Below are positions 14,235 through 27,330 of a stretch of 41,300 nt of DNA, in pieces (within the stretch, counting starts at the first letter, position 1; the number at the start of each line of letters is the position of its first letter). The position numbers and the translations under genes are program-made. The notes beneath the pieces are model-generated. The model searched no databases, was not told the origin of the DNA, and worked only from the letters and a program-made list of their open reading frames with translations. Origin of the DNA: Plantago elongata (Eukaryota; Streptophyta; Magnoliopsida; Lamiales; Plantaginaceae); the NCBI GenBank assembly GCA_036897095.1, contig JAYMSP010000786.1, forward strand, positions 1 through 41,300. The letters are read 5' to 3'.

Positions 14235-14247
14235 CTTAATAATTAAG
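14235..14247 (+). repeat. Recurrent near-palindrome cttaataattaag
   Basis: Exact 13-mer match to 35800-35812; with flanking bases the shared string is 16 bases, aacttaataattaagt. It may be a relic of a common ancestral element or a word favoured by the biased composition. Confidence 0.5.
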
Positions 14248-17135
14248 TGTAAGGAAAACTCTCTCCTATCATCATTAGTAGTATTTCCAAGGCAGGCGTT
14301 TTTATTTAAAGCTATCGCACAGTTGTTATATTATATGTTTATAAATAGATAGAAGTACACAAACAAGTATACTAGAAGCTTTAGAGAAGAGACTCTTTTG
14401 CACATTAATAAATAATAAATAGAGGATTCTAAGGAATCTATTACTTTACAGTTAGGAAAAACTTGTTACTAGAGACAATATACCTTTGCGCTAGTATATA
14501 CCTCTTATAAGAAGTGCTCAAAAATATAGATTGAAGCGGTGTAAATAAACTTGCCTTTCTTTTATATATACGCTAAATATTCCTTTAAGAGTTATGCGTG
14601 ATATGGTATGGTGGGTAAAGTCAAGCTTAAGTCTATAGTCTATCCTTAAATTCACTCAAGATATAGAGGTACTCTAGAAAATACTCTCTCTATTAAATTA
14701 CAGCTCTTAGGTACTTGTCATTTAGAGTTTTAAATGATACGGATTAAAATAGAACAATTTTTACATAGGAGTAGAATTAAATTAAGGGAACTCCCCTCCA
14801 TAAAGTATAAGGAACTTTATGGGAAGCATTCATCTTTATACTAACTATTGCAAAGGAAGGGTTATGTGTACATAAATACATTTTTTAGAGAAGGCGCAAG
14901 GACTCTGTCTTTTATAAACAAGAGTCTATTAGGTGCCATGGACTCCCTCCCTATAATAGAAGAGATAGCTTAGGTAATTACCTTAGAATCACGTATTCTT
15001 TACTTTGCATAAAAGAAAGATAGGAGTTATTAAAACGTTCTCTTTCCTATATTAAGTACCTTACTAACTCTTGACGGGTAAAATAATTTCCCACAAAAAC
15101 TTCATCTATATGTGCTTATGAAAGGGAAAATAAAAGAGGCCTAATATATATATAATAGGGGGTAGTAAGGGAATAATGTCTAGTAGAGTCAAATTCACGT
15201 ACAAGTATTTTTTATATAAAGAGATATGTACCTTAGAATAATAGATGCCTTAGGTATAAGTAAACTGATCCTCTTTTATAGAAGAAGATAGGGTTCTAGC
15301 CTTATTTATCTATTTAAAAAAATAATTAATATGATAATAAACTATAAGATCAAGCTATTTGCAAATATAAATAAGTATAGCTTTCAACTTAGTATGAGCT
15401 TAGAAACAAAACACGCTTGAGTGAGTTCATAATCCGATACATACATGGCCGAGGAATGTTTGGTATGATCAACTCACTTTTTTAAAAAACTAACTATTCT
15501 AGCTCCCTTGTTTCTGTAATGTTAATGTCGGATCACTGTTACACCCCAACTTCTCTTTGTTGCTTGTTTGGTTTGCCTTTTTTATGTATGACCTAGCATA
15601 TCCTTATACTTAGCCAACAATGCAATATTTTAACCATGTCCTTCTGAGTCTAGAAATTTCTCCAAAGTAGTAAAGAAAATATTGAGAATTGAAATCATAC
15701 GACAACATTTTTTATACTTTTCTTTTTTTGAAAGAAAGGACAGATTAGATTCATCCCGAGAAGTAGGTTTAGATAATTTAGAATAGAAGTAGAGGCCTTT
15801 GGAAAAAGTACCCAGAGCTACCTGTGTGATTTTTGCTATGTCATATGAAATTAGTAGACTTCGTTTATAGCGCGGTATATTAATAAAAGAACAACTGCCG
15901 ACTGAAAAAAGAAAAAGGAGGAAATGCAGAGATTTAGAATGCAACCTATTTCTTCTAGATATACTTAGGAAAGGAACTGCTCGAATATGTATGTCATCCA
16001 TCAACGAATCAAAAATATTGGAATAATGGATTTCATTCACAACTTGTCAATTTCATTTAGAAAGAAAAATATTCAAATTCAAGTGCGCAGGTGCAAAAGA
16101 AGACATAAACATCACTTATAAAACCTGAAAGAATTTGTATTAGAAATAAATAGAATAAAGAATCACCACGTCTATTATAGTACGATATACCTTGGTTGGG
16201 AAGAATCAAAGAAAGTGTAAAAGTCTCTTATTTGTATGCTGGCATTTTTCCAAATACTCTTTATAAGCGACCTAAAATAGAAATAGAGAACATATTTCAC
16301 ATAAGAAATGCGAAAAATTAGGTCTTATTTGTAACTATTTCTATTCTTGAGCCCGAAAAAAGAAAAAACGAAACGTTTATGTATTACCGCATTCTATTTT
16401 TATTCTAGAAAAAGTAATATTTTATTTTTTGTACTGGCCTAGTCATTATGACCAATACTATATTTTTCTCTTTGGATAGTATAGAAAGAGTCTTGTAGCC
16501 TTGTGTATATCCTGGAAATAAAACACAAACAGGATTGGAAAAAGTATTAGCATTAGTTTTTATAAAATTACATTAGAGCGCTAAAGTACGTGCATTGTAT
16601 GCTTATTTATTAATAGTTGCTGCATCATTACCTACTAAAGACCTATACACACATCTTACCATAAAATGAACCTTTCTTATAACGAAGTTACCCAAAGCTA
16701 AGCTATAGTAGAGTCTTTACTTGGAAAATAATACCGTTCACCCTGTGAACTAATTCTAATTTCTAAATCGCTAGAACCACCCATCACTACCACTGACTCA
16801 TAACTCATAAGGGAAAATACTAAGGAAGGGTTGCCACCACCACTTAGTTTGCTTGGAACTGAGTCAACTCCGAAAGATTGAAAAGAAGAAAAAAAGGACA
16901 GGCCGGGCTCTGTGTCTTGATATCACCCATACTATAAGTTTGTGTAAAATTTATAGAATATGACATTGCTACAACTACCGAATACCTAGTTGATTAACTT
17001 GCTGTATTCCTTAGTATAGGCTTACACCGGCGTTTATACTCCTTTATATAGCTCTTCCTCTGGAAAGATACCAGAGAGATAATCACCTAGTTGACATAAA
17101 TTGGTATACTTATACAACAAATACACCTTACTTAC

Positions 17136-17149
17136 TATATATATATATA
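17136..17149. repeat. (TA)n tract
   Basis: Seven uninterrupted TA units. A second AT run lies at 17449-17461 after a poly-A stretch. These are simple-sequence DNA in an AT-rich setting. Confidence 0.8.
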
Positions 17150-18233
17150 ATATAAGACGTGAGCACCCACCTCATATCTCTATTTTGTGGGGAAGAACCT
17201 AGCTACGAGTCACACATTTCTTTAGTATTATAGAGTTCTAATTAAGGTATTGTTTCTTTTCTGATTTAGATTATTAAGGGACACTCGGTGGTATGTATAG
17301 ACGCTAGCAGGCTACTCTATATGAGAGGCAGAGCTAGGACAGACCTAGAAACGGGGCAGCTTCTAAGTGAATCACAAAATAAATATCGGATTGCAGGCTA
17401 GGCAAATTATACAAGTCTATACTTCTCGGCTGTCTAAAAAGAAAAAAAATATATATATATAGAATGTAATATAATAAAATATTTTGTATGTATGGAAGTA
17501 ACTTAATCGAATACTAATGTTCTCATATGATATGGGAGGGATGATGTCTTAGGAATTGGTATAGGAGCCTTTATTTACGTTGTAACCTTGTAGAAAAATA
17601 AAGCAAGACTAAATTGATTTTTGCAATGTATTTGCTCAATTTTATTTATAGTAGCATAAAGCATGGTTCATTTGAATTCTCTTTCATTCTAGATCTTTCA
17701 CATTTGGGTTCTTTGGCAAGGTGTGGTGTACATTTCTATCTTTGTTATTTGGAACTAGGTAACGAGTTAGTTTCGTCATTTATCGGCTGCCAAAATGAAG
17801 GATTTCTATTATTAACTATCTATTTTTATATAGAATAAACTTGGGATGAATATTGGATTCCTTCTTTTTCTCCTTAATTACATTACCACGTTGTCGAGTT
17901 TGTAGCTTTTTGATTACTCTCTATCTAGTGTAATAACGTGTTCCTGGGTTTCCGCGCGTCTTTACAAAAAAAAGGTAACCTTGCCTCAAATAGAAAAGAT
18001 TTATTAGTAGGAAATACATAATACCTAATGAATTTACTAATTTCACTTTTGTGAGTTATTATGAATATTCTTTTTACATTTACAGAAAAAGATTCGTAGT
18101 ATAGACAAAGTCTCTTTACGAAATTAATTGAAAATAAATAAGGATAAATTATTGAAATGAAGCCCTACTTTACCTATACGCATTAATAACAAACACAATG
18201 TTAACTAAAAATAAAGAAGAGAGCATATACCAA

Positions 18234-18256
18234 ATTTATCGCAGACTGCGATAAAT
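18234..18256. repeat. Inverted repeat, 11-bp arms, 1-base centre
   Basis: The arm atttatcgcag at 18234-18244 is followed by a single A and its exact complement at 18246-18256. The cgcag/ctgcg core is GC-rich relative to the surroundings, which makes this less likely by chance than AT-only palindromes. It could be a protein-binding dyad or a relic of a repeat. No gene lies near it, so no target can be named. Confidence 0.8.
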
Positions 18257-21200
18257 ATGTACGCAAGCAAGGCAAGGAAATTCCTAGCAACTGTTTCTTC
18301 TCATGCGCCTTCCTTCCCGTTTCCTTTAGTAAATAAAGTGGTTCCCTTATTCTAATTTCTAATTAAAAGTAAGACTTGTTCTGTTTTTATGTTTGGTAAA
18401 CTATCTTAGACTTTATTTATATAGGATAACAAAACCCTATCTATCACGAATAATTTCTCTTTCTTAGCACTAGCATGTCAGATGAAGGACTCTTTACGAC
18501 TTAAGTAAATAAAGAATAGCAGCGTGTTTAGAAATAATGAAATTAGTACCTATAAGGCAAAGAAAGGCTTCTACTATTACTATACTTTAGAGTATGGTAA
18601 CATGTGTTCTATACGAGAAGATATACGAGACTTATCACTGATACCAAATAAAGAGTTGTTCCTCAAAAAGAAATATAAATATATGGAAAAACACCTTAGG
18701 TATTCATAAGAAAAATATCCTGGAATGGAATATATAACTATAATAAATATGTGATATGTGCTGTGGATTTCTTATCTTATACAAAGTAAATGAAAGTCAT
18801 CTAAACTAGGCTAAATTACCACTTAGGTTAATTAGACTAATGCTTTCGGATAACTCAGTTATTACGTATTATTACGTATCTTTACATGTATCTCTATCTA
18901 ATTCCTATCGCAGCATATTTTATTGAGTTTCACACTTTCTATATCTATCTGAATTCTTGCAAAAACAAAATAATAAGAGTCTTTACTTTACAAGACATCA
19001 AAATATGATTTACTTGCAATAAAAAAAGGATAGAAAAGGTTGTATTCAAATTACTGCGAGCCATACATAGAAGAACAGAGTAAGCATAGCAAGAAAAGAT
19101 GCCTGCTGCTGAACTAAATACCAAAACGTAACCAAAGCACACATTGATTAAATCTATACGGTACGGGTACAAGCATGGATATATAGATGATCCGTCTGAT
19201 CTTTCTAATCTATTAGGCGGTTTCTTTTTTTCACTTTCATGGCCGACAGAATGAATTCTCCAAAGTCTTTATATAGATTTTTAAAAATAAGGGTTATAGA
19301 GTCCAACCCTAGGCATGCCAACCAAAGATAGTACAAATAAGGGGATTAAATCTAGGTTACCACAAAAGAAAGAGACCCATAAGGAGAATGTGATATTTCA
19401 CAAGATGGAAAGAAATCTAAATATCTAAGAAGACAATTGCAAAGAGCAGTCCAAACACAAGACATTGTCGGTTATCATACTAAAATGAAGCCCTTCGAAA
19501 AGAGAAGAGTAGTAAGTAACTCTTATAAATAAAATATGGATTAGATACTTTGTTATTCTTTGTCTCAAAGGAGAGAGTATAGACAAGTTATCTGCCTGAT
19601 TGTTATAGCTACAATAACCCAACCAAATTTCATAAATATATTGTTCAACTAAAGATTCTAAAAAATGTCTATAGATTTCCTAGAGTTTCGTTTCCAATTG
19701 TACTAAAAATGCTATAAAATTTACTTTACGTAACAGAATAAGCTTGTATGGATTGCACCACCAAAGTGGAGACGATCATCGTACCTAATACAAACGAGTG
19801 ACGTAAGTGGCATGTACTTCTATAACGAACGCACTATAAAAATATTATCTGCAAAAATGTTGTAGGACATAAACAAGGATATTGCTTAGAATAGAGCAGA
19901 CACGCAGTATTATAAAATGTGTTGTCGTATAGCGTGAACTTGTAAGAACGAGTACCTAAGATTGTGTTACTCTCAACTCAACCAGGCAAATGCAATTGGA
20001 GAAAAAATAAAGAGATAAAATAGAAACTATAATTCATTTAGTCCTTTTCTTATTAAGGTAAGTAATTGCAATAAAATGAAATACAATACATGCCTATGCA
20101 GGTATAGCTAGCTATTCTATTTCCGTAGTCTATATACAAATAAATGATAATGAATGTATTGTATTTAACTTAACCTTATATCTCTTTTTTCTTTCTTGCT
20201 AAGTATTGGACTCGTATCTACTCAATATATCTACGCTCGTAGTAATAAAAAAGTCATCCAGGATATTTTCCTTAGATTAATGGAACTTCAATTGAATATG
20301 AGTAGTAGATAGAAAAATGGAATTTCTTATTTCTTGTCTACAGCTGTGAGTGACTTAGATTTTTTCTACTGCTGAGGATTAGTCTTCCACGCCACGGTAA
20401 TTTTTCTAGACAGACCTAGACTCTGCTATAGTCATATCTTATAATCTTATAAATTAAAGTCGTAGAGCAATAACTAATTTCGGGATCGGATTGGTACACA
20501 CAAAAGTCTAGAAACATTCCCTACAAACTTTCTATTACAGACCTTAGACGCGGAGTAAGTCTCTTTCAAAAATAGAGTCAGGTATAAGAAATATTTAGCA
20601 TTTGCTATTCATCGAAGTTTTCCATATTATCTAAGATAAGAAGAGAGGAAGCTGTTCTTAGTATACCCGTAGTATTACTTTAAAACTGTTATCCATTATT
20701 TTATTAAGACGCGAATCAAATGTAAACATTCAATACTTTATGTTTTTTTTCTACCTTAACTTATTTACTAGATTATTTAGAATGTAGTGTATATAGGATG
20801 GTTACTTTTGAAAACTTTGTACTAAAGCAACAGTTTCTCGCCTCTATCCAATTCTAATTTCATTTCTCCTCCTGTCGATTTGATTAACCGATTAAGACTA
20901 AGCAGATGTATCTAATGATGCTGTCAATTCTCTATCTTTCGTCTTCCATTTTTAAAAGTAAACTTTAGAAAAATACAGGAGACCTTCTTAGGGTTTGCAG
21001 TAATGATTTGGGACATTTACCACCTCACGTATATAGGAGACCGGAAAAAGATCCCTTTTAAATTTTTATTTCAATTTTTTAGTTTTTTCTTGTATTCTAC
21101 TTTCTGACTTAAGAAGTACCCTTTTACTTCCCCGATCTATGAAACGTATGCTGCAGAAATAAAAAAAATTATAGATAGAACCAAGGACACCACGCAAAAT

Positions 21201-21955
21201 GAATAATTTAAATCACGGAAAAAAGAAATAGATATAGCATACCTTTGTGCGTTGTGTAGTTTAGTATTAAGGAAAGCAGGTTTAGAGCCTCATACATATT
21301 TTAGAAGCATCACGTAGACCTTTTTCTTCGTGGATCTACCCCTATTGCCCCATATTTTTGTTCTAGCTTGGAGAGACATGCAATTTTATATTTAACGATT
21401 CCCTGCCGAGGTCTATTTTATACTATAAAGTGATTCTAGTACGAATGTTGAAGACCTAATTTATAACTTTAGTTGGGTCGTTTACCTATAATTTTAAATG
21501 TTGTACCCGCGACAAGGACTTCGTTGTAAAAACACAAGCAGTAATAATATTTATGTCTTTGTGTTATACCTCTTAGAGAATATTTAGAGATTTCAAGGAA
21601 GAAAAAAGAGAACAAATGACTCCTGGCGAAAGAGATCCTTCCTGCTATATATTTAAATGAAATTAAGAGCCTAAAAGTCACTTAATCCCAATTTCCTATA
21701 CTTAGGAGGACTGCAATCTACCTTACCTAAAATTTACATTTATAAATAGAGGTCTCTGTGTTTACTTCTTAGTTTTTTCAAATCCTCCAGGAAACACGTG
21801 CGTAAAGAAAGAGTAGAAGATCTTCCCATACATAACATATTATAAAACAAGCCAAAAAGGATAAAAAAATCATGTTTCTTATTTTAATAAATATGTTGAC
21901 CAAAACTATGTATGAGTCTCGGTCTGTGAAATCTTGTCCTAACGAGTACTCTCTT

Positions 21956-21979
21956 TTTTTCTTATAAGAATAAGAAAAA
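21956..21979. repeat. Hairpin, 10-bp arms, 4-base loop
   Basis: The arm tttttcttat at 21956-21965, the loop aaga, and the exact complement at 21970-21979. It ends in a T-run/A-run pair and could form a stem if transcribed. It lies about 300 bases left of block A3 with no gene nearby to terminate. Confidence 0.7.
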
Positions 21980-22259
21980 CCTCTTAATGAAGACTTCTAA
22001 TCAACTTCGTATTGCAATCTCCAGATTCTTTCTCTATTCGGCAGAAGTTAGTCTTAGTTATTAAAAAAGTAACTGTGTTCCTTATGATATGATTAGAAAG
22101 ACAAGGAAACATAAATTAGTTCGTAGTAACAAAGAAGTAGTGAGACATAAAATAAAAGATAAGACCAAATCGCAAGAAGAATAGTACGTAGGTATACAAG
22201 ACTCTGTGTGGACCATTTTCTTAAACTATAGCTAGGTGTTATTGTTTAATCAAGGGCAG

Positions 22260-24190
22260 AGCAAACTAATAACTTATGCATTATTATATATTTTAGAATA
22301 ACTTGGGAATAAAGTTTTACTTAATATAAGTCTATAAATAAACACCCTATCTCATTAATCTCTAGTACATAATAACTTTTTTAAAGAAAGTATATAAATA
22401 AAAAAGGGGTTATCTGTATAACTTTACCTTTATATAATATAGTACTAAGCAGCTCTCCTTTTAAAGTATAATAAGAGAAATCCTAATGCTTCTTTCTAAT
22501 AATTAATAAAACATAGACTATCCTATTACCGAAGAGAGTTTGCACAAAGCAATTATTTATAGTTCTAATCTAATAATCTTTCTCAGAAAGAGCAAATTAT
22601 CAACAGCCTATAAAGAAAGCATAGTTCCTTCACTATAAATTATTTAGTAAGAAGTCTCTTGTACAAGTATCTATTTTACAAGGAGTTCTTCCCTTATAGG
22701 ATAAAACCTTAGCAAGTCGCTTTTATAGGAACTTTTGCTACTGCACTATTTGCATTTGTTCTTATTAGCCACTTCTTAACTATCTATTAGTTAAAGAAAA
22801 CATAATAATTAAAAATATAAAACTAAAGATTATGTACCTGTAAATCATGCGTAGCTTAGGAAAAGAGGAGCTTACTATATTTCTTTAAAGAAGAATAATC
22901 AATACTTAAGATTACATAATTAAGTGAGGCTTATCATATATATTCTATAATTATGTATTGCATATTAAAATTTTTTCTCTCTTTAATACTCTAAAAATAT
23001 TTTAGACATATTATTATAAACTTACCTGGAAAATTATCCTTTAGAGATAACGCTACAAGTTTAGAGAAGAGTACCCTTACGCTTAATAATTGTGCCTCAG
23101 TAATACTAAATTAGTAGGCGATTCTACCTTAGAATACGCTAGTACTTAAACTTAAGAGGTTCTTTTGTATATAAATAAGTGTCTCTACCTTAACCCTCTT
23201 AATAAACGATGAGAATTATTAGCGCAAGCTTAAGTAATATGTAATGGGTAAGCTTTAACCAATAGGTTTTGTTTCCTTAAACACCAAATATATTTGTATA
23301 AAGAGGAAGAACATTTCCTAGTAGAGTTAACCTTAAGTATACTCAATTAAGATAGAGTATAATAGCTCTTATCTTAAGAAAGACTTCATTATTTTCTATC
23401 GAGTAGAGTTCATCTTGCTCTTATATAAATTTAAAGTACAGGCGTATAGCCTCTATCAGTACATAACAAGGTATACAATATAGTACGCTCATTACTAGTG
23501 CACTTATATAGAAGTGCTCCTTTGTATCCTTTAAGAAGAAGAAAAGAAGTCACCCAGAAAATACATATGCTCTTAGTGATAGTACTACTGATTTAAGAGG
23601 GAGATTCCTTGCAATTAATAATTATGCATACTCATATTATGGTAAATAGAGTAAGCTTCCCTTAGCATAATTCAATAATCAAGTTATTTAAAGCTATTAT
23701 TTTACCTTTAATAGTATATCCTTTATTATATCCTTAAAGATTGTGCAAGAACCTTCTCAAACAACGATATTTTATTAATAAAACTTTAGATAACAAAGTT
23801 AACAGGAAATTTCTGTTAATAGTAATAATAAGTAGCATACGCTCTAGTAGTTATGAAATAACTAGTATAACATTTTTAAGAAGGATAAGCACTTATTAAT
23901 TAGGAGTAGAACTTATGAGGCTATTATTAGTTGTACCCATGAAATACTATAAGAGAGATTACTTATAACAACTCCTTTATATTATAAATCATATTACACC
24001 ATGTATTCTCTTACTTTAATTGGAAAATAAAAAATATCTTCTTTTTTATGCTAGGACATTTCTCTCGCTAATAAAATAAGCAGCATAATTAGACTTAGAT
24101 AAGCTCTAAATCTTAATAATATATAGCTCAAGTATTAGCGCCTCTTCTAGTAAGTAGCATAGAGTAAAAGTAACAAGCTCCTTTGAGTCC
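22260..24190. repeat. Type A block 3: RIP-like, TpA-rich degenerate DNA
   Basis: The shortest block, about 1.9 kb. TpA-rich, CpA/TpG-poor, and with no frame of 60 or more codons between 21682 and 25361. The left limit is near the end of a CpA/TpG-bearing stretch at about 22260; the right limit is near 24190 where CpA/TpG return, followed at 24406 by a perfect palindrome. It shares a 17-base string with block A4 (22911-22927 and 35320-35336), which is too short to prove common descent in this composition. It is probably a fragment of a RIP-inactivated element. Confidence 0.6.
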
Positions 24191-24405
24191 CTTCCTATGT
24201 CAACATCTTTCTTTAGCATTATTTACAAAATGAAATCTAACGCGTGCAATTCAGCGTCTAATAGCTAAAACCTCACGAAAAGTCAAAGTAGATCAGGTGC
24301 GAATATTCGGTTAATAACTAATCTATTATATATTTACAACATTAAGAAATTCAAGGGTAGCAGGTACGCTGAGAATATGTGAACTTAGTTATACTATAAC
24401 TACCC

Positions 24406-24429
24406 TATCTTATTTATATAAATAAGATA
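24406..24429. repeat. 24-bp perfect palindrome near the right limit of block A3
   Basis: The 12-base half tatcttatttat is followed directly by its exact complement, with no spacer. It lies about 200 bases beyond the right limit of block A3. It is entirely AT apart from one C and one G, so low complexity tempers its significance. It could extrude as a cruciform. Confidence 0.8.
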
Positions 24430-24790
24430 TAAATAAGCCTTTTGTCCCATGCGAGTTTTCATCTTTTTGAAGAAGCTACTAGTAAGTTTTTTTTTCATTT
24501 TCTTACATCCCAAAAACTTTGTTTTATTTAAATGATATAAAAAGCGACTCACTACCTACTAAACTAGATGACTATCACAAGAACCTATAAATGAAGAGAA
24601 CAAAGAGAAAGGAAAAAAGAGTAAATATGGGAAAGATCACTGTAATAAAAAACAAAGACAAATATTCATAGAAAGAATTAACACTGAATTTCGCAGTTAA
24701 TGAAATGAAAATTGGTAAATCATAGATATTTTGCCTTTACGAAAACCCTATAAGAAAACATTTAAATGTGCTTTGACGAAAGTGACTTCC

Positions 24791-24810
24791 TTTTAGATAG
24801 TTTTAGATAG
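24791..24810. repeat. 10-bp tandem duplication
   Basis: The unit ttttagatag is repeated exactly twice in type B DNA. It is consistent with replication slippage and has no further copies adjacent. Confidence 0.8.
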
Positions 24811-26433
24811 AATGGAAAAGGTAAGTGATGCAAGAAATAGAAATACTGATTGATAGTCTTTGTCAAATTCATTAGTGTGCCAAGCAGTTGCTCCTCCGTA
24901 ACACTCCTAAGATTAATGTAAATAAACAGTAGCAGTAGTGTTGCAAGTATGACTTGTTTTTTTATTTGTGCGCTTTATAATAGAACTTATAACTCAATAA
25001 GAGTCATGTATAGCTCTTTCTACTAGATATTCTAAAGTGGATGCTATTGATGGATATCCTTTATCACGTACTACAACCTAGAGGTAAAACTTTTATTTAA
25101 CTAAAACCCCAAAAAGCGCGGTTAAGCGAGAGAAGAGATATGGTGCGGGAATTTCTAAAATATGCACGAAATTTCTGTTATTTTAATTTTTTTTTGCGTA
25201 TAATACTAGAAATTTGAGTATATTACTTTCGGTACCACTTTATTTTTATTAGGAACAACCTGCACGTTTATATCTCTTTCAGTATTTCGCTGCGCTATAC
25301 GTGGGTGGATCTATGAATAAAAAAATACATAAAGGGTAATTTAAAATGCATTACCGTTCAGTTGACTTGGTATCAGGTAGTTATTATTCTTTTATACTTC
25401 CATTGCTGCTTTGTAATTTGCCTAACTTACCTAAAGAATGCCCGAGTCGCTTCTTTATGTCAGAAATTTTGTAAACTTCCTCTTTTATCCTTGATTTTAG
25501 TCTTAGTCTATGACATTGCTACACTACTGGTTCCAACATCACATCATCATTGGGTCTGCACCTTACCTTTCACACAATGTTTATTTATTTACATATTACT
25601 ACGCCTCCTTTTTAATCTTCTTTTTTTATATAAACAACATATAAAAAAGAAAAGCAAGCCTCTCTTATCTTGTAAAGCAGTAAATGTTCTAATTGTTGTA
25701 GATAGATGTTCTTTATAATTTAGACTCAAATAAAATAATCCAAGAATGAAGCATGAAACACCAGAAAAAACCAAAAAGAATCTACGAATTGGCAGCGAAC
25801 ATCGATTCAGTCAAATCCGGTGGTAAAGAAGAATCCGAAGATCTCTAAAAGAGCTCTTTTTCTCTAATATGGTATATATAGGTGGAAACAATACGAAATC
25901 TATAGCAGAGACTATCTCTCAAATAAGAAATCTATTAGAGATCCTCGAATCAATGGAAGGTATACATTCTTTCGCGAAAATGAAAAGCAACCTTAGCCAT
26001 ACAAAGACAATAGTGGCATCAATTGCATACCAGCAAGGCCTTTTAGTATGATTAGTACAAAATAAAATTCTTCCTGTATAAATATTGCTTACTAGTTGTT
26101 TTTCTACTCTCTCTTTATTAATATATTTGGAATTTTCCTAAAGTATTTATTTTTGGGTCTTTATCAACTGTCAACATGTAAAGATAGATAACGAAAAATC
26201 CTTTATTGTGTAAATGATGTATATCATGGATCCTTAATAACTACTCCTCGAATTTTTCTTTTTAAGCTTAAATGAAAGAAAATAGCTTCTACTTTTTTCT
26301 TTAAAATTTCACTGTAATTTTGTTTGTTGGTTTTTACTCTGATTTCCATTCTGAATTACGCAAATATATGTAGCCATGAAGCATGAAGTCCTTATTTGAA
26401 ATATGGTGTACCAACTAACTATAAACGAATAGT

Positions 26434-26826
26434 ATGAAAATATCCATTTCATTTATAAGACACAAGCACGGAATCTCCTTTTCTCTGATCTTCCCTTGGA
26501 TAAGGTTATGGGATTGCTACATTGTCTTACGAAAATATGATGTATTCAAAGAGGTACCAAGGAAACGTACAAGAATAGAAGTTTCTCCAACTACTCTATA
26601 TTATTTTCTTTTGCTCCCATTATGCACGGAGACAGAATGTGGAAAAATAATAAATAAAGTCGTTTCTAAGTATTGGCGTCTAATTAACAATTTTAGCGTA
26701 ATTTCTTTTGCAACTGCTTGGAGACCTTTAAGCTGTTTTAGCTATAGAAGTAGAAGAGGTGAAGATAAGCGTGATGATTTATGGAGTAGTTTATTTGCTT
26801 GCGTAAGTTTAGATAATAATGATTGA
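26434..26826 (+). other. 130-codon ATG frame, coding status doubtful
   Basis: This is the longest ATG-initiated frame in the window. The predicted protein is basic, with a hydrophobic Leu/Phe/Tyr stretch in the middle (around residues 52-62), a cysteine pair at about 63-68, and an Arg/Asp-rich tail. I recognise no domain, no signal peptide and no repeat. The composition resembles its surroundings and there is no obvious promoter or polyadenylation context. Chance is the simplest explanation, but a small lineage-specific gene or an exon cannot be excluded. Confidence 0.15.
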
Positions 26827-27301
26827 GGACAAAAAAATAGAAGGTAGCTTATTTCTTAATAAGAATGAAAAGAGGCACGAATAAAGAACTTTAAGAAAGC
26901 TTTTCTTTGACGAGGAAAACCAATGTTGTAATGTTTCAGTTCCTATTTGTTAATGTGTATTTTCAGGGTGTCTTATCTCCGCTATCATTCTTTAATCCTT
27001 ACGGCAGCTCTTTGTTATGATCTGACTTACTAACTCACTTATGCCCACATTGTTGTTTTCTACTATGCATGTATATTTCTATTCCAACATATAATTGTTT
27101 ATGTTACTTACGAGCGGTGTAGACTGTCTGGTGAGCTTATTCTTAAGAAAAGCATTTATGCAAGTAACAATTCTTCCTTATTAGTATCTACTTTTTAGTC
27201 TTTGCTCTCCATTCCATTTTTCTTGTATCTATAACTCTTTTCTTTTTCATACTATTTTATTTAATATTAAGGCCTTGATAATTCGCCTACAGTATATACT
27301 C

Positions 27302-27330
27302 ATGGATGGATAGTTTACTCTACCATCCAT
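27302..27330. repeat. Bulged hairpin around atggatgg/ccatccat
   Basis: The arm atggatgg at 27302-27309 pairs with ccatccat at 27323-27330. After one unpaired A, tag at 27311-27313 pairs with cta at 27320-27322 around a tttact loop. The stem is 11 bp with a single bulge, mixed in composition. No flanking gene indicates a role. Confidence 0.7.

Larger units (their letters stand above)
10610..15390. repeat. Type A block 2: RIP-like, TpA-rich degenerate DNA
   Basis: At about 4.8 kb this is the longest TpA-rich block. It has the same word use as block 1 (ctctt/aagag, ctag, cttaag, ataaag) and no frame of 60 or more codons on either strand. It contains two copies of the near-palindrome cttaataattaag or its complement (11642-11654 and 14235-14247). 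An island around 13693-13750 keeps about a dozen CpA/TpG in under 70 bases. The size is compatible with one or more RIP-destroyed retrotransposons, but I found no LTR pair or terminal inverted repeat at the two ends by eye. The right limit is marked by the return of CpA/TpG from about 15390. Confidence 0.65.
15390..22260. other. Type B segment 2: AT-rich, non-RIP-like, no gene seen
   Basis: About 6.9 kb where CpA and TpG are common again. The longest frame here, on the minus strand at 15630-16040, opens at GTG, has its first ATG 14 codons in, and encodes a basic low-complexity protein without a recognisable domain. Other frames are 61-75 codons. A locally less AT-rich patch lies near 16740-16910, and TA dinucleotide runs occur at 17136-17149 and 17449-17461. 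I see no tRNA, rRNA or transposon structure. Confidence 0.5.

Noticed and set aside
10610..15390. Search for LTRs or terminal inverted repeats at the ends of blocks A2 and A4
   Set aside because: No end-to-end similarity, TG...CA termini or target-site duplication could be found by eye. The mutation load would hide them, so I do not call a transposon class.
15630..16040. 136-codon minus-strand frame, the longest in the window
   Set aside because: It opens at GTG, its first ATG is 14 codons in, the product is basic and motif-free, and the length is near what chance allows in this much AT-rich six-frame sequence.
25362..25718. 118-codon plus-strand hydrophobic frame resembling a membrane protein
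   Set aside because: It opens at TTG and has no usable early ATG. The hydrophobicity follows from T-rich sequence (Phe, Leu, Ile codons) and not from evident transmembrane design.
25869..26051. 60-codon ATG frame with a mildly amphipathic N-terminal half
   Set aside because: It is too short to separate from chance, has no homologue I recognise, and has no supporting context.
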